Source of the DNA: Spirodela intermedia
Taxonomy: Eukaryota; Streptophyta; Magnoliopsida; Alismatales; Araceae
NCBI GenBank assembly: GCA_902729315.2
Contig: LR746268.1
Span: forward strand, 3,279,501 to 3,343,500
Reading direction: 5' to 3'
Length of the DNA: 64,000 nt
Part shown: positions 48,644-60,849 of the stretch, one piece after another
How the letters are laid out: each line of letters opens with the position of its first letter
Numbering within the stretch: position 1 is the stretch's first letter
The notes under the pieces: generated by a model
What the model saw: the letters and a program-made list of their open reading frames with translations, nothing else
The model's database searches: none
Told to the model about the DNA's origin: nothing
Translations under genes and position numbers: made by a program

Positions 48644-50689
48644 ATGCTCAGGGCGCTCCACCGCTGGCCATGGCCCAGAGAACTCACCGCCGCCTGCAGA
48701 GATTCTCGGACGCTGACGCAAGTGCACGCCCTCATGATCGTAACCGGAGCCTTCAAATGCGGCGCGTCCAACGGGCATCTGATCGCGGCATATTCCGGCG
48801 CCGGCGACAGGCCTGCCGCCCGCTCCGTGTTCGAGAATTCTCCCAAGGGGAAGATATCGACATGGAATGCAGTGATCATCGCCTACTCTCGGGTCAACGC
48901 CCCCGATGAGGTGCTCCGCCTGTACCGCCGCATGGTCTCCGAGGGTCAGGCCCACCCCGACAGCTCCACATTCACCGTCGCCATTAAAGCGTGCGCCTCG
49001 CTTCAAGACCTCGAGACAGGGGAGGAAATCTGGTCGCTGGCCGCCCTTTCAGGGTACTCTAGGGATGTGTTCGTCTGCTCCTCCCTCTTGAATCTGTACG
49101 CGAAATGCTGCAAGATGGACAAGGCGATGGAGGTATTTGACGGAATGCCGAAGAGAGACCTTGTCTCTTGGACCACCATGATTGCTGGGTTCGCAAGCGC
49201 TGGGAGACCGTTCGATGGCATCGGGATCTTCCAGAGGATGCAGTCCGAGGGCCTGCGGGGGGATGGAGTGGTGATGGTGGGTCTAATCCAAGCTTGCGCC
49301 AGCTTAGCAGAGATGAGGGTCGGCCGATCCGTCCATGGATACGTGATAAGGCACTATCCGGAGCTGGACCTCATCATCGAGACGGGGCTCGTGGACATGT
49401 ACGCGAAGAACGGGCTCCTGGATCACGCTTTCCAAGTGCTCGAGAGAATGCCGCGCAGAAATGTCGTGTCATGGAGCGCACTGATTTCCGGCCTCGCGCA
49501 GAATGGGTTTGCAGGGGAAGCACTCCGCACGTTGATCGGGATGCAGAAGGATGGCGGGCTTGAACCCGATCCGGTCGCACTAGTAAGCTCTCTGCTGGCG
49601 TGCTCTCAGGTGGGCTTTCTCAGGCAGGGGAAGACGATACACGGGTACATTGTTAGGCGTCATGAGCTCGACAAGATTTCAGCCACCGCAGTGATCGATA
49701 TGTACTCCAAATGCGGTAGCCTCTCTACTGCCCGTCTCCTCTTTGACAGGACTAGTTCGAGGGATTCGATCTCCTGGAATGCCATGATCAGCAGCTACGG
49801 GCTCCATGGCCGCGGCAGGGAAGCGCTTGATGTCTTCCTTCAGATGAGGGAGGCGGAGGTTCTGCCTGATCACGCTACCTTCGCCTCCCTTCTCTCGGCC
49901 CTGAGCCACTCTGGAATGGTCGAGGAAGGAAGACGATGGTTCAGCCTCATGGCCAACCAGTTCGGCATCGATCCCAGTGAGAAACACTACGCCTGCATGG
50001 TGGATCTCCTGGCGCGGTCGGGCTTCGTCCAGGAAGCTTACGAGCTCACCAAGGCTATGCCCACTGAGCCCGGTATCGCCGTGTGGGTGGCTCTGCTCTC
50101 GGGCTGCCGTCACAGAGGGAATCTCCTGCTCGGGGAGGAAGTGGCGGAGAGAGTCCTCCGGCTTGGCTCCGACGATCTCGGCGTTTACGCTCTGGTTTCG
50201 AATTTCTTCGCCGCGGAAAAGAAATGGGACAGAGTGGCCGAAGTGAGGACGGCGATGAAGAAGATGCCGGCGAAGAAGGTCCCCGGGTACAGTCTGGTGG
50301 AAGTCGACGGCAGACTTCATGGGTTTCTGGTGGAGGACGAGACCCACCCGCAGCACCGAGAGATTACCCGCATGCTGGGGGAGCTGGGCATTGAGATGAG
50401 GAAGATGGGGTACCGGCCGCAGACGGAGTTCGTCCTGCACGACCTCGACGAGGAGGCCAAGACCAGGATGCTCTGCACCCACAGCGAGAGGCTCGCCATC
50501 GCCTACGCCCTGTTGAACACCGCCCCGGGGGCGAGGATCCTGATCTTCAAGAACCTGAGGGTATGCGGGGATTGCCATGCCGCTACAAAGCTCATATCCA
50601 AGATTGTGGATAGGGAAATCGTCGTGAGGGACTCCAAACGATTCCACCACTTCAAAGACGGCGCTTGCTCATGCGGAGACTTCTGGTGA
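48644..50689 (+). CDS. PPR protein, PLS class with DYW-type deaminase domain (ends DFW)
   Basis: Intronless frame of 681 residues from the ATG at 48644. The frame is open upstream to about 48416 without another ATG. The start (MLRALHRWPWPRELTAACRD) looks like an organelle-targeting peptide. PPR units run from about residue 30 (KISTWNAVIIAYSR, RDLVSWTTMIAGFA, RNVVSWSALISGLAQNG, RDSISWNAMISSYGLHGRG). Next come E/E+ motifs, the PG box (VPGYSLVEV) and a DYW deaminase domain with HxE (HSERLAIAYALL) and CxxCH (CGDCH). The C-terminus is CSCGDFW, with Phe in place of the usual Tyr. Such proteins direct C-to-U editing of plastid or mitochondrial transcripts. The target cannot be read from sequence. 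Confidence 0.93.
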   Translation: MLRALHRWPWPRELTAACRDSRTLTQVHALMIVTGAFKCGASNGHLIAAYSGAGDRPAARSVFENSPKGKISTWNAVIIAYSRVNAPDEVLRLYRRMVSEGQAHPDSSTFTVAIKACASLQDLETGEEIWSLAALSGYSRDVFVCSSLLNLYAKCCKMDKAMEVFDGMPKRDLVSWTTMIAGFASAGRPFDGIGIFQRMQSEGLRGDGVVMVGLIQACASLAEMRVGRSVHGYVIRHYPELDLIIETGLVDMYAKNGLLDHAFQVLERMPRRNVVSWSALISGLAQNGFAGEALRTLIGMQKDGGLEPDPVALVSSLLACSQVGFLRQGKTIHGYIVRRHELDKISATAVIDMYSKCGSLSTARLLFDRTSSRDSISWNAMISSYGLHGRGREALDVFLQMREAEVLPDHATFASLLSALSHSGMVEEGRRWFSLMANQFGIDPSEKHYACMVDLLARSGFVQEAYELTKAMPTEPGIAVWVALLSGCRHRGNLLLGEEVAERVLRLGSDDLGVYALVSNFFAAEKKWDRVAEVRTAMKKMPAKKVPGYSLVEVDGRLHGFLVEDETHPQHREITRMLGELGIEMRKMGYRPQTEFVLHDLDEEAKTRMLCTHSERLAIAYALLNTAPGARILIFKNLRVCGDCHAATKLISKIVDREIVVRDSKRFHHFKDGACSCGDFW

Positions 50690-53403
50690 GGCGTAAGGAG
50701 GGACGGGGGAATCTGCTCTTCCTCGTGTAACGGTTCCTGCAAAGTCTTCGGACAAGCCATGGACGATCATGGAGTGAACGCCATAAGCTTCAACTGTCGA
50801 TCCAAGATTTTGTCAGAATAATCGGACAGCATGAATTGTGCGTGTAAACGTGCCGTCAGATCTCTAGATTCTGTTCCCGAGGTGTGTCTGATATTGCCTA
50901 ACTGACTAATCGATAGGGGCATGCTTAAATATTTGATCATTAGAAAAAGAGTATTTTCGTTTTGATAATTAAAGATGTATTATCTACTATGATTAAAATG
51001 AAATGAAGATTCTTTACTTTACTTTAGAATTTATGTTGTAGCCATTTTCACTTTAAAATATTGAAACTATTGTAAAAATAAAAAATAAAATTCTAGTTTG
51101 TCTTTCACTAACTCCACTAATAATATAATTGAAAAGTACACTAATGGAAAATAACGTTACTTGGATAGTAAGGTCACAGCTTGAACAAATACAAATGTGT
51201 GTGGCTCAATAATAATTCATTTAAACAAGAGTGTACATTTTTTATTATTTATTGATGATTTTACTTGAGTGAATTAGATTTTTTTTCTATTCAAAGTCTA
51301 AGACGTTCGAAAAGTTTATAAAATTTAAAGCTCTTATAGAAACTACAAGAAAATGTGCTATAAAAATATTCTATAAACAGAACTATTGCAGAGAAAGTGA
51401 GACATTTAAGGTTGCATGTTAAAATATGAAGTAAAAAGAGGCAAGTGGAGAAAGTTTGGCATATCATGTAATCAGTCAATTATAAAGAGTTAATCTTGAC
51501 ATAAAGGTTGTTGAAGAAGCTTGAACAAAGAAAAAAGTGGACCATTAAATAAAAGAACAATTAGATGACCTAGTTATTTCATTTTTAAGTGAAGAACATT
51601 CAAAATTCTACTCAAAATCAAGAAGGTACATTTTCACTAATGTATTGTTAAAAGGTAGAAATTTTGAGATCTAATAATTAAGAAAACTCTAATTAACAAA
51701 AATGTAGTGTTCGATAAAACTTATATATTAAATATTATTATGTTCAATAAAAGTTACTAGTAAATACTATTAAGTATTACAACTAGATAATTGAAAGTCT
51801 AATATGAAGAGTATTCAAGTTAAGGTTCATGAAACAATCAATTAAAAAAATAAAATGAAAAAGTAAATTGAAGAAGAAGACTAAAATTACCACCAGTTCT
51901 TTTGAGAACTAGATGCACAATAAAAAAAATTTATGATAAATGATTTTGAAGATTATGTATTTTTCTTGACTATAAATGAAGATGAGACTACATCAATTTG
52001 TCAAGTAATATATTACAAAGATAATGATGAATAAATTGTTGGATTTTTGGCCATACTAAAATCAGAAAAGGGGTTTAAATTGATTAGTTTTTGTCATCCT
52101 TAGGATAAGATTTCTTTTGATGAATCAATCTCCTCCTTAAATTATTAATTTGTATGGTCTTTCTAGGTTGATAAATATAAGACTAAGGGATTTTAAAGTT
52201 GTTTGACTCATAAGCTATCTATTCTCTCAAAAAAAATATTGTTCTAAAATTTCACTAAGTTCATTTGATTACAAAATATGGATTACTGAGCTCAATTAAT
52301 TTTAAATTTCACTTAAAAAATTCCTTCTAAATTCACAGTTTAAGGAGGTCAACAACCATTTATTAAGACAACTCTCATAGAATTTAATCTTTAAATTTTA
52401 TTCTATATGGCTCTATGTGGCCAATAGTTGTTTAATAAGACTACTACCACTTGTGATTAAATGAATACTTAGTATCACATTTTTCAATAAGAATATTAAA
52501 GTTATCACTTCAAGATGTTTTCAAAAAATGAGGTTGAATATGAGTATTTTTAGTATTTTGATGAAGAGAATGATGATCAATATCTGATATTTACTATACT
52601 CTTCTCATATAGATGCTAGTTGAAGGTGAAAAATGTTACCACTTTAATTTAGTTGGAGATGAATGTCGAATGTTTGAATAATGTTCATCAACTTATTGAT
52701 TTCATGTAATTCAACTAGTCAATAAAGAAAATCACAATTTCTTTTTTTTACAAAAAAAGTTAATATAACTATTAAGGTAGTAAAATGTTAAGTTAGAATG
52801 CTTAGTTCTAATTATTCATTGAAAATGTGTAGTATTTATTAAGAAATAATATTCAAAATCCTTATATATCTTTTTGTCATCTCACAATAGTCATATCTTT
52901 AGAAATGATTAAAAGTTTAAATAATTAAAGAATCAATACAATATATCATTTATCGTTTTGGATATTCTTATGAGAAACTAATATATGATTCCATTAAATC
53001 ATAATATAGATATTTGAATCTTATTAGTTTAGCCAAAAATCAATAAGATTTGATATGATAAAATAAGACTAAAAATAGATACTCAAATAAAATAGTGATT
53101 TAATAGTTAAATATTATTTAAGTCACCTCAAATAAAATACAATCATCAAGTAAACATCTTGAATCATGGACACAATATTTATAATCATGATTTCATTATT
53201 TATGACATCTTAAATATATTATGTAATATTTAAATAATATTGTGCTGTAGAATGAACTATTTCAATTTAATTGATTGATTCTATATTGAAATAATTTGAA
53301 AGTATTAAATACTTATTATGAACTATTTGAAAGTGAATATAACTCACTCTTTATTTTAAAAGTTCTTGCTGATTCAAAATTATAAATCATTACTTTCTTA
53401 TTA
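50690..53403. other. AT-rich intergenic DNA with a copia fragment
   Basis: No gene is seen. At about 51850-52045 the plus strand reads, with stops, like the copia linker before reverse transcriptase (FEDYVFFLTINEDETTS). It may be the left half of an older element interrupted by the copia at 53404-58860. Confidence 0.5.
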
Positions 53404-53531
53404 TGAAATATTTTGTACACTATTGGCCCACTTGGCCCCATTATCTCCCTCTCTTCTCCTATCTATATAAATACATATATATCTTTATTTAAAGTGAATC
53501 TAATCTTAGGGTTTAACCCTTCTCATCAACA
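53404..53531 (+). repeat. 5' LTR of the copia element
   Basis: Aligns along its length to 58733-58860 with many substitutions. Shared blocks are the CCCATTATCT core, a TATATAAA(T/C)ATATAT stretch and GTGAATCTAATCTTAGGGTTTA against GTTAATCTAATCTTAGGATTTA (trimmed shared core AATCTAATCTTAGG). Confidence 0.75.
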
Positions 53532-54054
53532 TTTTTTATGATATTAAAGCTCTAGAGTTTTTTCTGGCCGCTGATACTATCTCACTTGTTGTTGTCATCG
53601 TGCCATTGCCACCATATCCTCTCTCCTCTCTCTCTTTGCATGCCATCATCTGTTGTGTGTTGTCATCTATTATGCGCTGCCAAAATCAACTACTGCACTA
53701 CGCTCAGCTAGCATGCTGGTGCCTGCCTTTACCACTACAGTTCCCTATTATCGTGGCCCCTGTCGTTGCGGCCCCCTACCATCACAACCCTTTGTTATTG
53801 TGGTCCCCCATTTTTGTCACATCCTCTTACCATCACAACTCTTTGCCGTTGTGGTCCCCTTGCCACCACAGTCCTTTACCACCATGGCTCCCTTGTTATT
53901 GCCGCATTTGCCTCCATGACTCTCCTACCCCAAGACCCTACTATCACGACATCTACCACTACAACGCCTCCTACTCTTGCAATATCTCGTAGTATTGTCT
54001 TTAATTACACTACCTCCTGCCACATTATCTTCTTACTGCATATTATCTCATACG

Positions 54055-54935
54055 ATAATGTTCAAATGTAGATCACTGAGATATAAATCAATGTAGAACT
54101 CTTGAGGATATTGTTCAAGGATTCGAAGTTCAATGGTCGGAGATTGGTAAAAAGAACCCTTAGATGATTGCTTGAAGTCATCCAAAGTGTATATAGAGTG
54201 AGATATTACCTTGTTGATAAAGAAACTCAAATAATTATACGGTACAACTAATATTTGTCTTGTTAACATACATGGTCTCTACCGTAAACTAAAATTATAT
54301 GATAACTTGATAGGAGCAAAGGCCTCAACAATAGTCTACTCAATACTTTGAAGCATCCAAGTGACTACAATAGAGTCAATTTGGGACCAAGAAGCATAGG
54401 TCGGGTCAACGATAGTCGACACTCCTCTTATGGTACTTTATCATAGCACAATTGACTCAGCTAGCATACCTCTTCATTGATCTTAATTATGCGTTGTGGA
54501 TATCAGATTTTGATTATTTCTTTATATCTCACAATATGACTTCATCATCTAATGGATGATCTGTCAGCCATCGTTGGCTCAATCCATGCTTCTTGGTCTC
54601 AAATTGACTCCATTGTAGTCATTTGGTTGCTTCAAAGTATTGAACAAACTATTGATGAGACCTTTGCTTGTATCAAGTCGTCATACAACTTTGGTGCACG
54701 ATGGAGACCATGCATGTCAATAAGAAAAATATTAGTCATACCATGTAGTTATTTGAGTCTCTTCTCACCTATATGGAGGATGAGCTCTCACTCTATGTAC
54801 ACTTTAGATGACTTTAAATGATCATCTAAGAGTTATCTCTTTACTAGCCTCCAACTACTGACCTTCGAATTTTTGAGGGGTATCTTAAAGAGTTATATGT
54901 TATAATATATCTTAGTGGTCTACATCTAGTCATTG
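54055..54935. repeat. Large inverted repeat in the copia gag region
   Basis: The left arm (about 54055-54430) is the reverse complement of the right arm (about 54553-54935) over about 375 bases, with moderate divergence. Matching blocks include ATGCTTCTTGGT...CAAATTGACTC, CTTCAAAGTATTGA and CTTCGAAT. The spacer is about 120 bases. The right arm is in the sense orientation of the element. Confidence 0.75.
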
Positions 54936-57900
54936 TATTGTAGATTCATGATAAGATTTTCTCAAGTGATCATGTGTAAGGACATCTATTGTTATCTCTA
55001 TAATACTTCGAGTGAGCGTGAACACTCCTATCACTCAATTAAGCACCACTTAGCTAGTTGCCACATTCACTTTATCAACTTTGGCTACATATATTTCACA
55101 TGGTTGGGATGATGGTCATAGCCCAAAGATAAAGGTCACAATGACTTTTTATTATGTCTTTACTGTAGTATGTCGAGCCCCCTGTCAAATTAGTATTGGA
55201 AGGAATTCAATAAGCCTAAGTGGGCTCAAGTTGTTGTCTCTATCATTTATTTAGATTCTTCTACATTAACTTCATCCACAATTCATTCAATGACATCTTC
55301 TCTTATTATTCAAATGACTTTCACATTGACATAATATAAAGTATGAAAACAGTTCATGATCACTCTTTCTTATAAGCCTTTATCTAATTGTCTTACATAT
55401 ATATGTTAGGAGCCTCCATGCCAAGCACACATGTCTTATTTATTTCTTTATCACTTTAGATTCTTGACTTAGGGGCTTCTACCTATATGATTGATACACT
55501 CTCTATACTTTTTATACTTCATCACACCATAACTTATCTCTCGATGACCATTGTCGATGGTCAAATTTATTTAATCAAAAGTTATAACACTACCATCATG
55601 ACCTCTATTTTACTGTTGATTGTCTTCTATATTCTTGATTTTTTTACAAATCTTTTATTTATTAAGGCTATCACTCATATCCTACTTTACATCATTATAT
55701 TTTTTTTCTTTTATTGTGCCTTCTAAGATCTACATACTGGATAGAGGATTGATTTTGGGTGTGAGAATGGTTGGGATGTTTACAAACTCATCTTGATTAT
55801 ATCTTTTTCTAGCATTTGAGCACTTTTTTGTTACTTTCATTATTACTTTTTTTGTATAATGGTCATTAAGGTCATTCTTGTTTTTCAAAACTTCATAAAA
55901 TCTTATCGTAATTGTCTATTCATAAGTTTATGTGTGAGTCATGTTAATTGGACAAACATCATTATTTCTCTTATTCTAGTCATAACGATATTTTATGTTC
56001 GGCTCTATTTGATTTTGTTCATTTTGATATTTGGGGACCCTCTTGAGTTGTCTCAAATACTAGACATCTTTATCACATTGTTTTTATTGATGATTACACT
56101 CATGTGAGTTTGATTTATCTCCTCCGTGATCGGTCTTAAGTTCTCTCTATTGTTACCTAATTTATCAATTAGATTATTACTTAATATTTCACCACACTCA
56201 CAATTCTTCGCACAAACAATGTACTTGAATTTGTTCAAGATGTCATTCACATCTTTTATATTGATCGTGTTATTATTCACCAGATCACTTACTTATATAC
56301 TTTTAACAAAATAGAGTTGTCAAATGTAAGCACTACCACTTACTTGACATCACTATTCATTGAGATGTATGTTCCACATTACATGTGATTTGATGCACTC
56401 TTGACCATCACTTATTTTCAAATCGTGTTCTTTTTATTTCATTTGATGATGACATTCTTCTCTAACATCTCACACTTGACATTTCTCTTTTTTATTTATC
56501 TCTTCATATATTACTTTCATTCATGATTACACTATTTTTATTCATAATCACTCATCATTTCTTTCTAAACTCACTCATCAAGCTTTGGAAGATGTCTTCA
56601 TAGGTTACTGGTGCACCCAAAAGGGTTATCTAGTATACTTTCTCAACACTTGTCACCATATGACTTGAGTTGATGTTACCTTTATGAGAATTTCCTTGTC
56701 CATTTGCATCTCTACCTCTTGGGTTTTCACTTCTTATAGTTCTTGTAGATTCTCTTTTTATTCCTTCTTTATCTCCTTCCTCTTCATCAACATCTCCACC
56801 ACCTGTGTCTTTATCACCTCCATTTCAAGTGCAGCTCTATTCTCATCCACCTCGTCTAACACCATTGCTCTTTTAATTGATCCTCTTACACTGCTTATAG
56901 ATGATCTTTATCTTTCCATTACGTTGTACAAATGTACACATTCTTGCACTCAACATCTTACATCTCATTATTTTCAATGATTGACTTCACCCCACCTTTC
57001 ATGCTTTTGTCATCTCTATGGCCTCCAAGTCAATTTCATAATTTCATGTTGACACATTTTAGGTTTCTACTTAGAAAGTAGTTGTAGATTTAGAGATTAG
57101 AGCATTGATTTCTCAAGGCACGTGGAAGTTTGTCTCTCATCCAATTATGCAAATATTGTGACATGCAAGTAGATCTTTGACGTGACTTAGTCATTGTATA
57201 ATAAATCACATAAATTTAAAATTTATAAAACTAGAAAATATTAATTTTCAGATATTTAAAAATATTTCTAAATAAACATATCAATTATAATTCAATAAAA
57301 AATTCAAAAATAATGGTAATTTTCCAAGTCAATCACATGGGTGTAATATAATATTAGGTAATTTTTCAAAAAATTTCTCAAAGAATACAATTTTCTATAA
57401 ATTTTACACTAGGAAATAAAAATTAAATATATTTAAAATTCATGAAAAAAAAGTAAGGGTGCGGACGTCAAGATGACATCAGCTCTCGATGAACACAAAT
57501 TAAGCAAAAATAGAGTTTTGTTTGGTGATTCTTATGTAAATGATTACAGATGATTTAATTAACTAAATTAAGATCTATACAAGCTAGAAGAATCTTAATT
57601 GAATGAAACATAACTTGATAAATGTAAATCACATAAATTATTATTAAATGAAGTAAAAATTAAGTTGAAAGTAAGAAAACAGAGTTTCGACATCGCAATG
57701 GTCGGCGATATACTAGAATCCTGAGTATTCGAAAAGATCGTTGTGCAGTGTCCATGGTTTTAAAAGCTCTTCTTAGATAAAAAAAATGTGAGCAATCTCT
57801 AGATCTTCTTGTGAAGTCTAGAGATCAATAAAATGGGTCGTCGAATTATCTTTGACTTTATTTAAGGACATCATGTTACTTTCTTAGGATAGAATTTACT

Positions 57901-58732
57901 TATCAATAAGGTAAACTTACTTTATTTTTGAGGAAATATACCTTTGACTTTATTTAGAAAACATGACTTTTTAATTATAAACTGAAGTCATCACTTATAA
58001 AAGTGCATCCAAAGTTCTTAGATATTACTTCACCTCTAATGGAAGATATTAATTACTATGAATGATTATTAAGAAAATTGATATATCTCACTATTACTCA
58101 TCTTGACATTGTGTATACAATATGTGTTCTCAACTAATTTATGTAGGAGTCTCATCAGGTCTATTGGGAGGGAGCACTATGTGTCATAACTTATATCAAA
58201 TAAGCTTTAGGGAAGAGACTCATCTACAAACATCATGGTCACTTACGTGTTGAAGCCTACTTCAATGTTGGGTATGTTGGTGACAAAGGAGATTGAAAAT
58301 CGATAACTAACTATTATACATATGTTGTTGGTGGCAACTTAGTCATTTGACACTTTTAGAAGTAAAAAGTGGTATCTTGTTCAAATGCAGAAATTGAATA
58401 TCGTGTTATGGTTGAGACAACAAGATGATATAGTTTTGCTCTCTTCTGAAAAACATGGGTGTCACTCCTCAAACACCAATGTTTATACATTGTGACTATC
58501 AAGCATCAATTTTCATCGCCAAAAATTTCACATTCTACGAGTGAACCAATCATATCGATATTTAATACCGCTACATCTAGGACAAGGTTATGACATAAGT
58601 TATCTTCACACCACATGTCACTTTTTCAATCAACTAATGTACATCTTTACCAAGAGCCTTACAAGGGTGTCCTATGATGTTAATGTATCAATTTGGTCAT
58701 GTTTGACTTATATGTTCTAGTTTGAGAGAGAG

Positions 58733-58860
58733 TATTCAAATATCCTCCTCCACATGGCTCACTTGGGCCCATTATCTATCTCTTCTCTCACTTATATAAA
58801 CATATATACTTCTTTATTTAGAGTTAATCTAATCTTAGGATTTAACCCTTCTTGTCAACA
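58733..58860 (+). repeat. 3' LTR of the copia element
   Basis: Follows the purine tract TTTGAGAGAGAG and ends CTTGTCAACA. The minus-strand LTR at 5094-5235 is a clear relative. Confidence 0.75.
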
Positions 58861-59114
58861 ATGTACACTTTCTACAATAGTATGTTGTATAATAATTTCA
58901 AATGATGAAATTACTTGAATATATAAAGTCAATATTATTAGTCATAATTATATTCAATAAATTCTCATTTAAATATATAATAATATTATATTACATTATT
59001 TATGAACATTATAACATTTAATCTCATATTAAGTATATTTTAAATTAGGTATAATTAGAACTTTTAGTTAACCTTATGAATATTTGTCATCATCAAAACA
59101 TTATGTATGTAATG
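58861..59114. other. AT-rich DNA right of the copia element
   Basis: Nothing recognised. Confidence 0.5.
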
Positions 59115-59720
59115 CTCTAATATAAATGAAGATTATGATAGAAGAAGTACAATCACTCTATAAAAAGTTATGTCTAGTTGAACTTCTTAAAATAAATAAA
59201 ACAATTAGATACAAATGGGTTTTCAAGAAAAAGAGGCCACATTAGAAAATAGAAACAAGATTCAAAACTAAGTTAGTAACCAAAAGATATTTATAGAAGA
59301 AGTGAATTGGACTTAAACAAAACAAAAACTCCAGTAGTGAAACACACATCATTTAAAATGGTGTTTGCCATTGTAGTCAACAAATATCAGAAAATAGAAT
59401 AATTAAATAATTCAAAGGAAGTCATTTATGTGAAAAAATATGAAGGATTCAAGGAATTAGGCTTTACTTTGTCTGTCTATTGAAAAAGTTACTTTATATA
59501 TTAATCAATCTCCAAAACTATGGTGCAATAAATTTGATTTTTTGATGATTGAAATTGACTACATATTCTATGAGTATGATGTTATATTTACATAAAACTC
59601 AGTTTTAACCAAGTGAGTCAACTCTACTTTTAAAAATATAAATAGGTACACAAGAGCTTGCTCATGATTGCAAAATCACATAAGACTTCATCAAGGGTCA
59701 GAAAATTATTTAGCAAATGT
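59115..59720 (+). mobile_element. Copia reverse transcriptase remnant
   Basis: Translates with stops and shifts as YKWVFKKKR, TRFKTKLVTKRY, KKYEGFKELGF and WCNKFDFLMIEIDY. This is the canonical order of a copia RT. LTRs were not found. It could be the right half of the element whose left part lies at 51.85-52.05 kb. Confidence 0.65.
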
Positions 59721-60849
59721 CACTGGCTTGTGATTGGTGGCAGTATGCATAGGAATGGAGGCAAGCACACTAATAAAACTCACTACTAGTAGCATGTTTG
59801 TCATAAGAGTTTTATGATATGATGTTATTTATATTTTGACATATACTTAGCATTAATTTGACATTATCAATTACAACTTTACTCATTTTTTTTGTCAATA
59901 TCAAAAGTAGAGGGGCCCCAAAAGTGAGCAATTTCAACAGCCAAGTTATCTATTATGTGTTTACTTCAAGCATTAGTGAAAACTTGAATAACATGTGATA
60001 ACATTTAGGCCTTGGAAATGAGGTGTTTGATTAGTGTTTAGATATTGAATATAATTAGATATTTTTGAATCACAAAAATGTATGAACTACAATATTTTGA
60101 AAATTTTAAGCCTTACATATCAAACTTACAAAACCTTTAGCAAAAATTGGAATTCTTGAGATTTGTAGAGAGACTACTTAGATATTGAATGAAGTATTCA
60201 AGTATTTGTAAGCTATTAAGGTAGCTTCTTAAATTTTCTTTCTCAACTTTATGAAAATAATAATAATCTCACATTAGTTGATCATTGATAATCAACGTAG
60301 TTGGACCCAATAAATTAATGTTGATGATCACAAACCTGATTTATTCTACTATTTTTTAGTTTTTTTTACACTAGATCGGGTAAATAAATGAGAATTTTAC
60401 AAAAATGACAAAAAAATAAAAGCAATAAGATAAGAATTAATCCTCGTAAATTATAAAATGTAGTAGATAGCAAACAAACTATTTTGTGTGTAATGGGAAA
60501 ATCTGCTTGTGGTTACCAAACTCACGGGGCAAAATGATACTTTGACGACGACCAGAAATTGATCCTGTCCCCATCGGGCCTCACAATTGATTAGTGTTCC
60601 GATCCACGCCCAACTAATTTGTTTTTTAAGTCTAACGGTGAAATTCGAACGTGTATCGTACGGTTCCTGCTGCCTCTCCTTCGCAACTGGACGACCTTGT
60701 AGAGTGCCTCCATTAAATGGGAATTTAATCACGGACCACAATATCTTCGGCAAATTGGCGTGTCCTTTTCGCGGCATGTCTTGGTGTCGCCGTCCTTGCG
60801 GTAATAAGCGAGGGCAGGAGAAGAAGAGAGAGGTGGAGGGAGGGGGAGA
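59721..60849. other. Intergenic DNA and promoter region of the last gene
   Basis: AT-rich to about 60.45 kb, then more GC-rich. No gene or element is recognised. The right end probably holds the promoter of the gene that starts near 60.85 kb. Confidence 0.45.

Larger units (their letters stand above)
53404..58860 (+). mobile_element. Ty1/copia retrotransposon with both LTRs, degenerate and rearranged
   Basis: LTRs of about 128 bases lie at 53404-53531 and 58733-58860. Both contain CTTGG(G)CCCATTATCT and end CATCAACA or GTCAACA. A degenerate primer-binding site (ATGATATTAAAGCTC, about 53538) follows the left LTR, and a purine tract (GAGAGAGAG) precedes the right one. Decayed coding parts in order are a low-complexity leader, a gag region with a large inverted duplication, an integrase core (IDDYTHVSL, about 56090), the integrase C-terminus (about 56600), the start of RT (ALISQGTWKFVSHP, about 57100) and RNase H (VGDKGD, about 58277). 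Most of RT is replaced by 0.9 kb of unrelated AT-rich DNA (57170-58090). No clean target-site duplication is seen. It is not capable of transposition. Confidence 0.8.

Noticed and set aside
49679-50650. 323-residue minus-strand open frame opposite the second PPR gene
   Set aside because: Antisense shadow of the DYW end of the PPR gene; no family motif.
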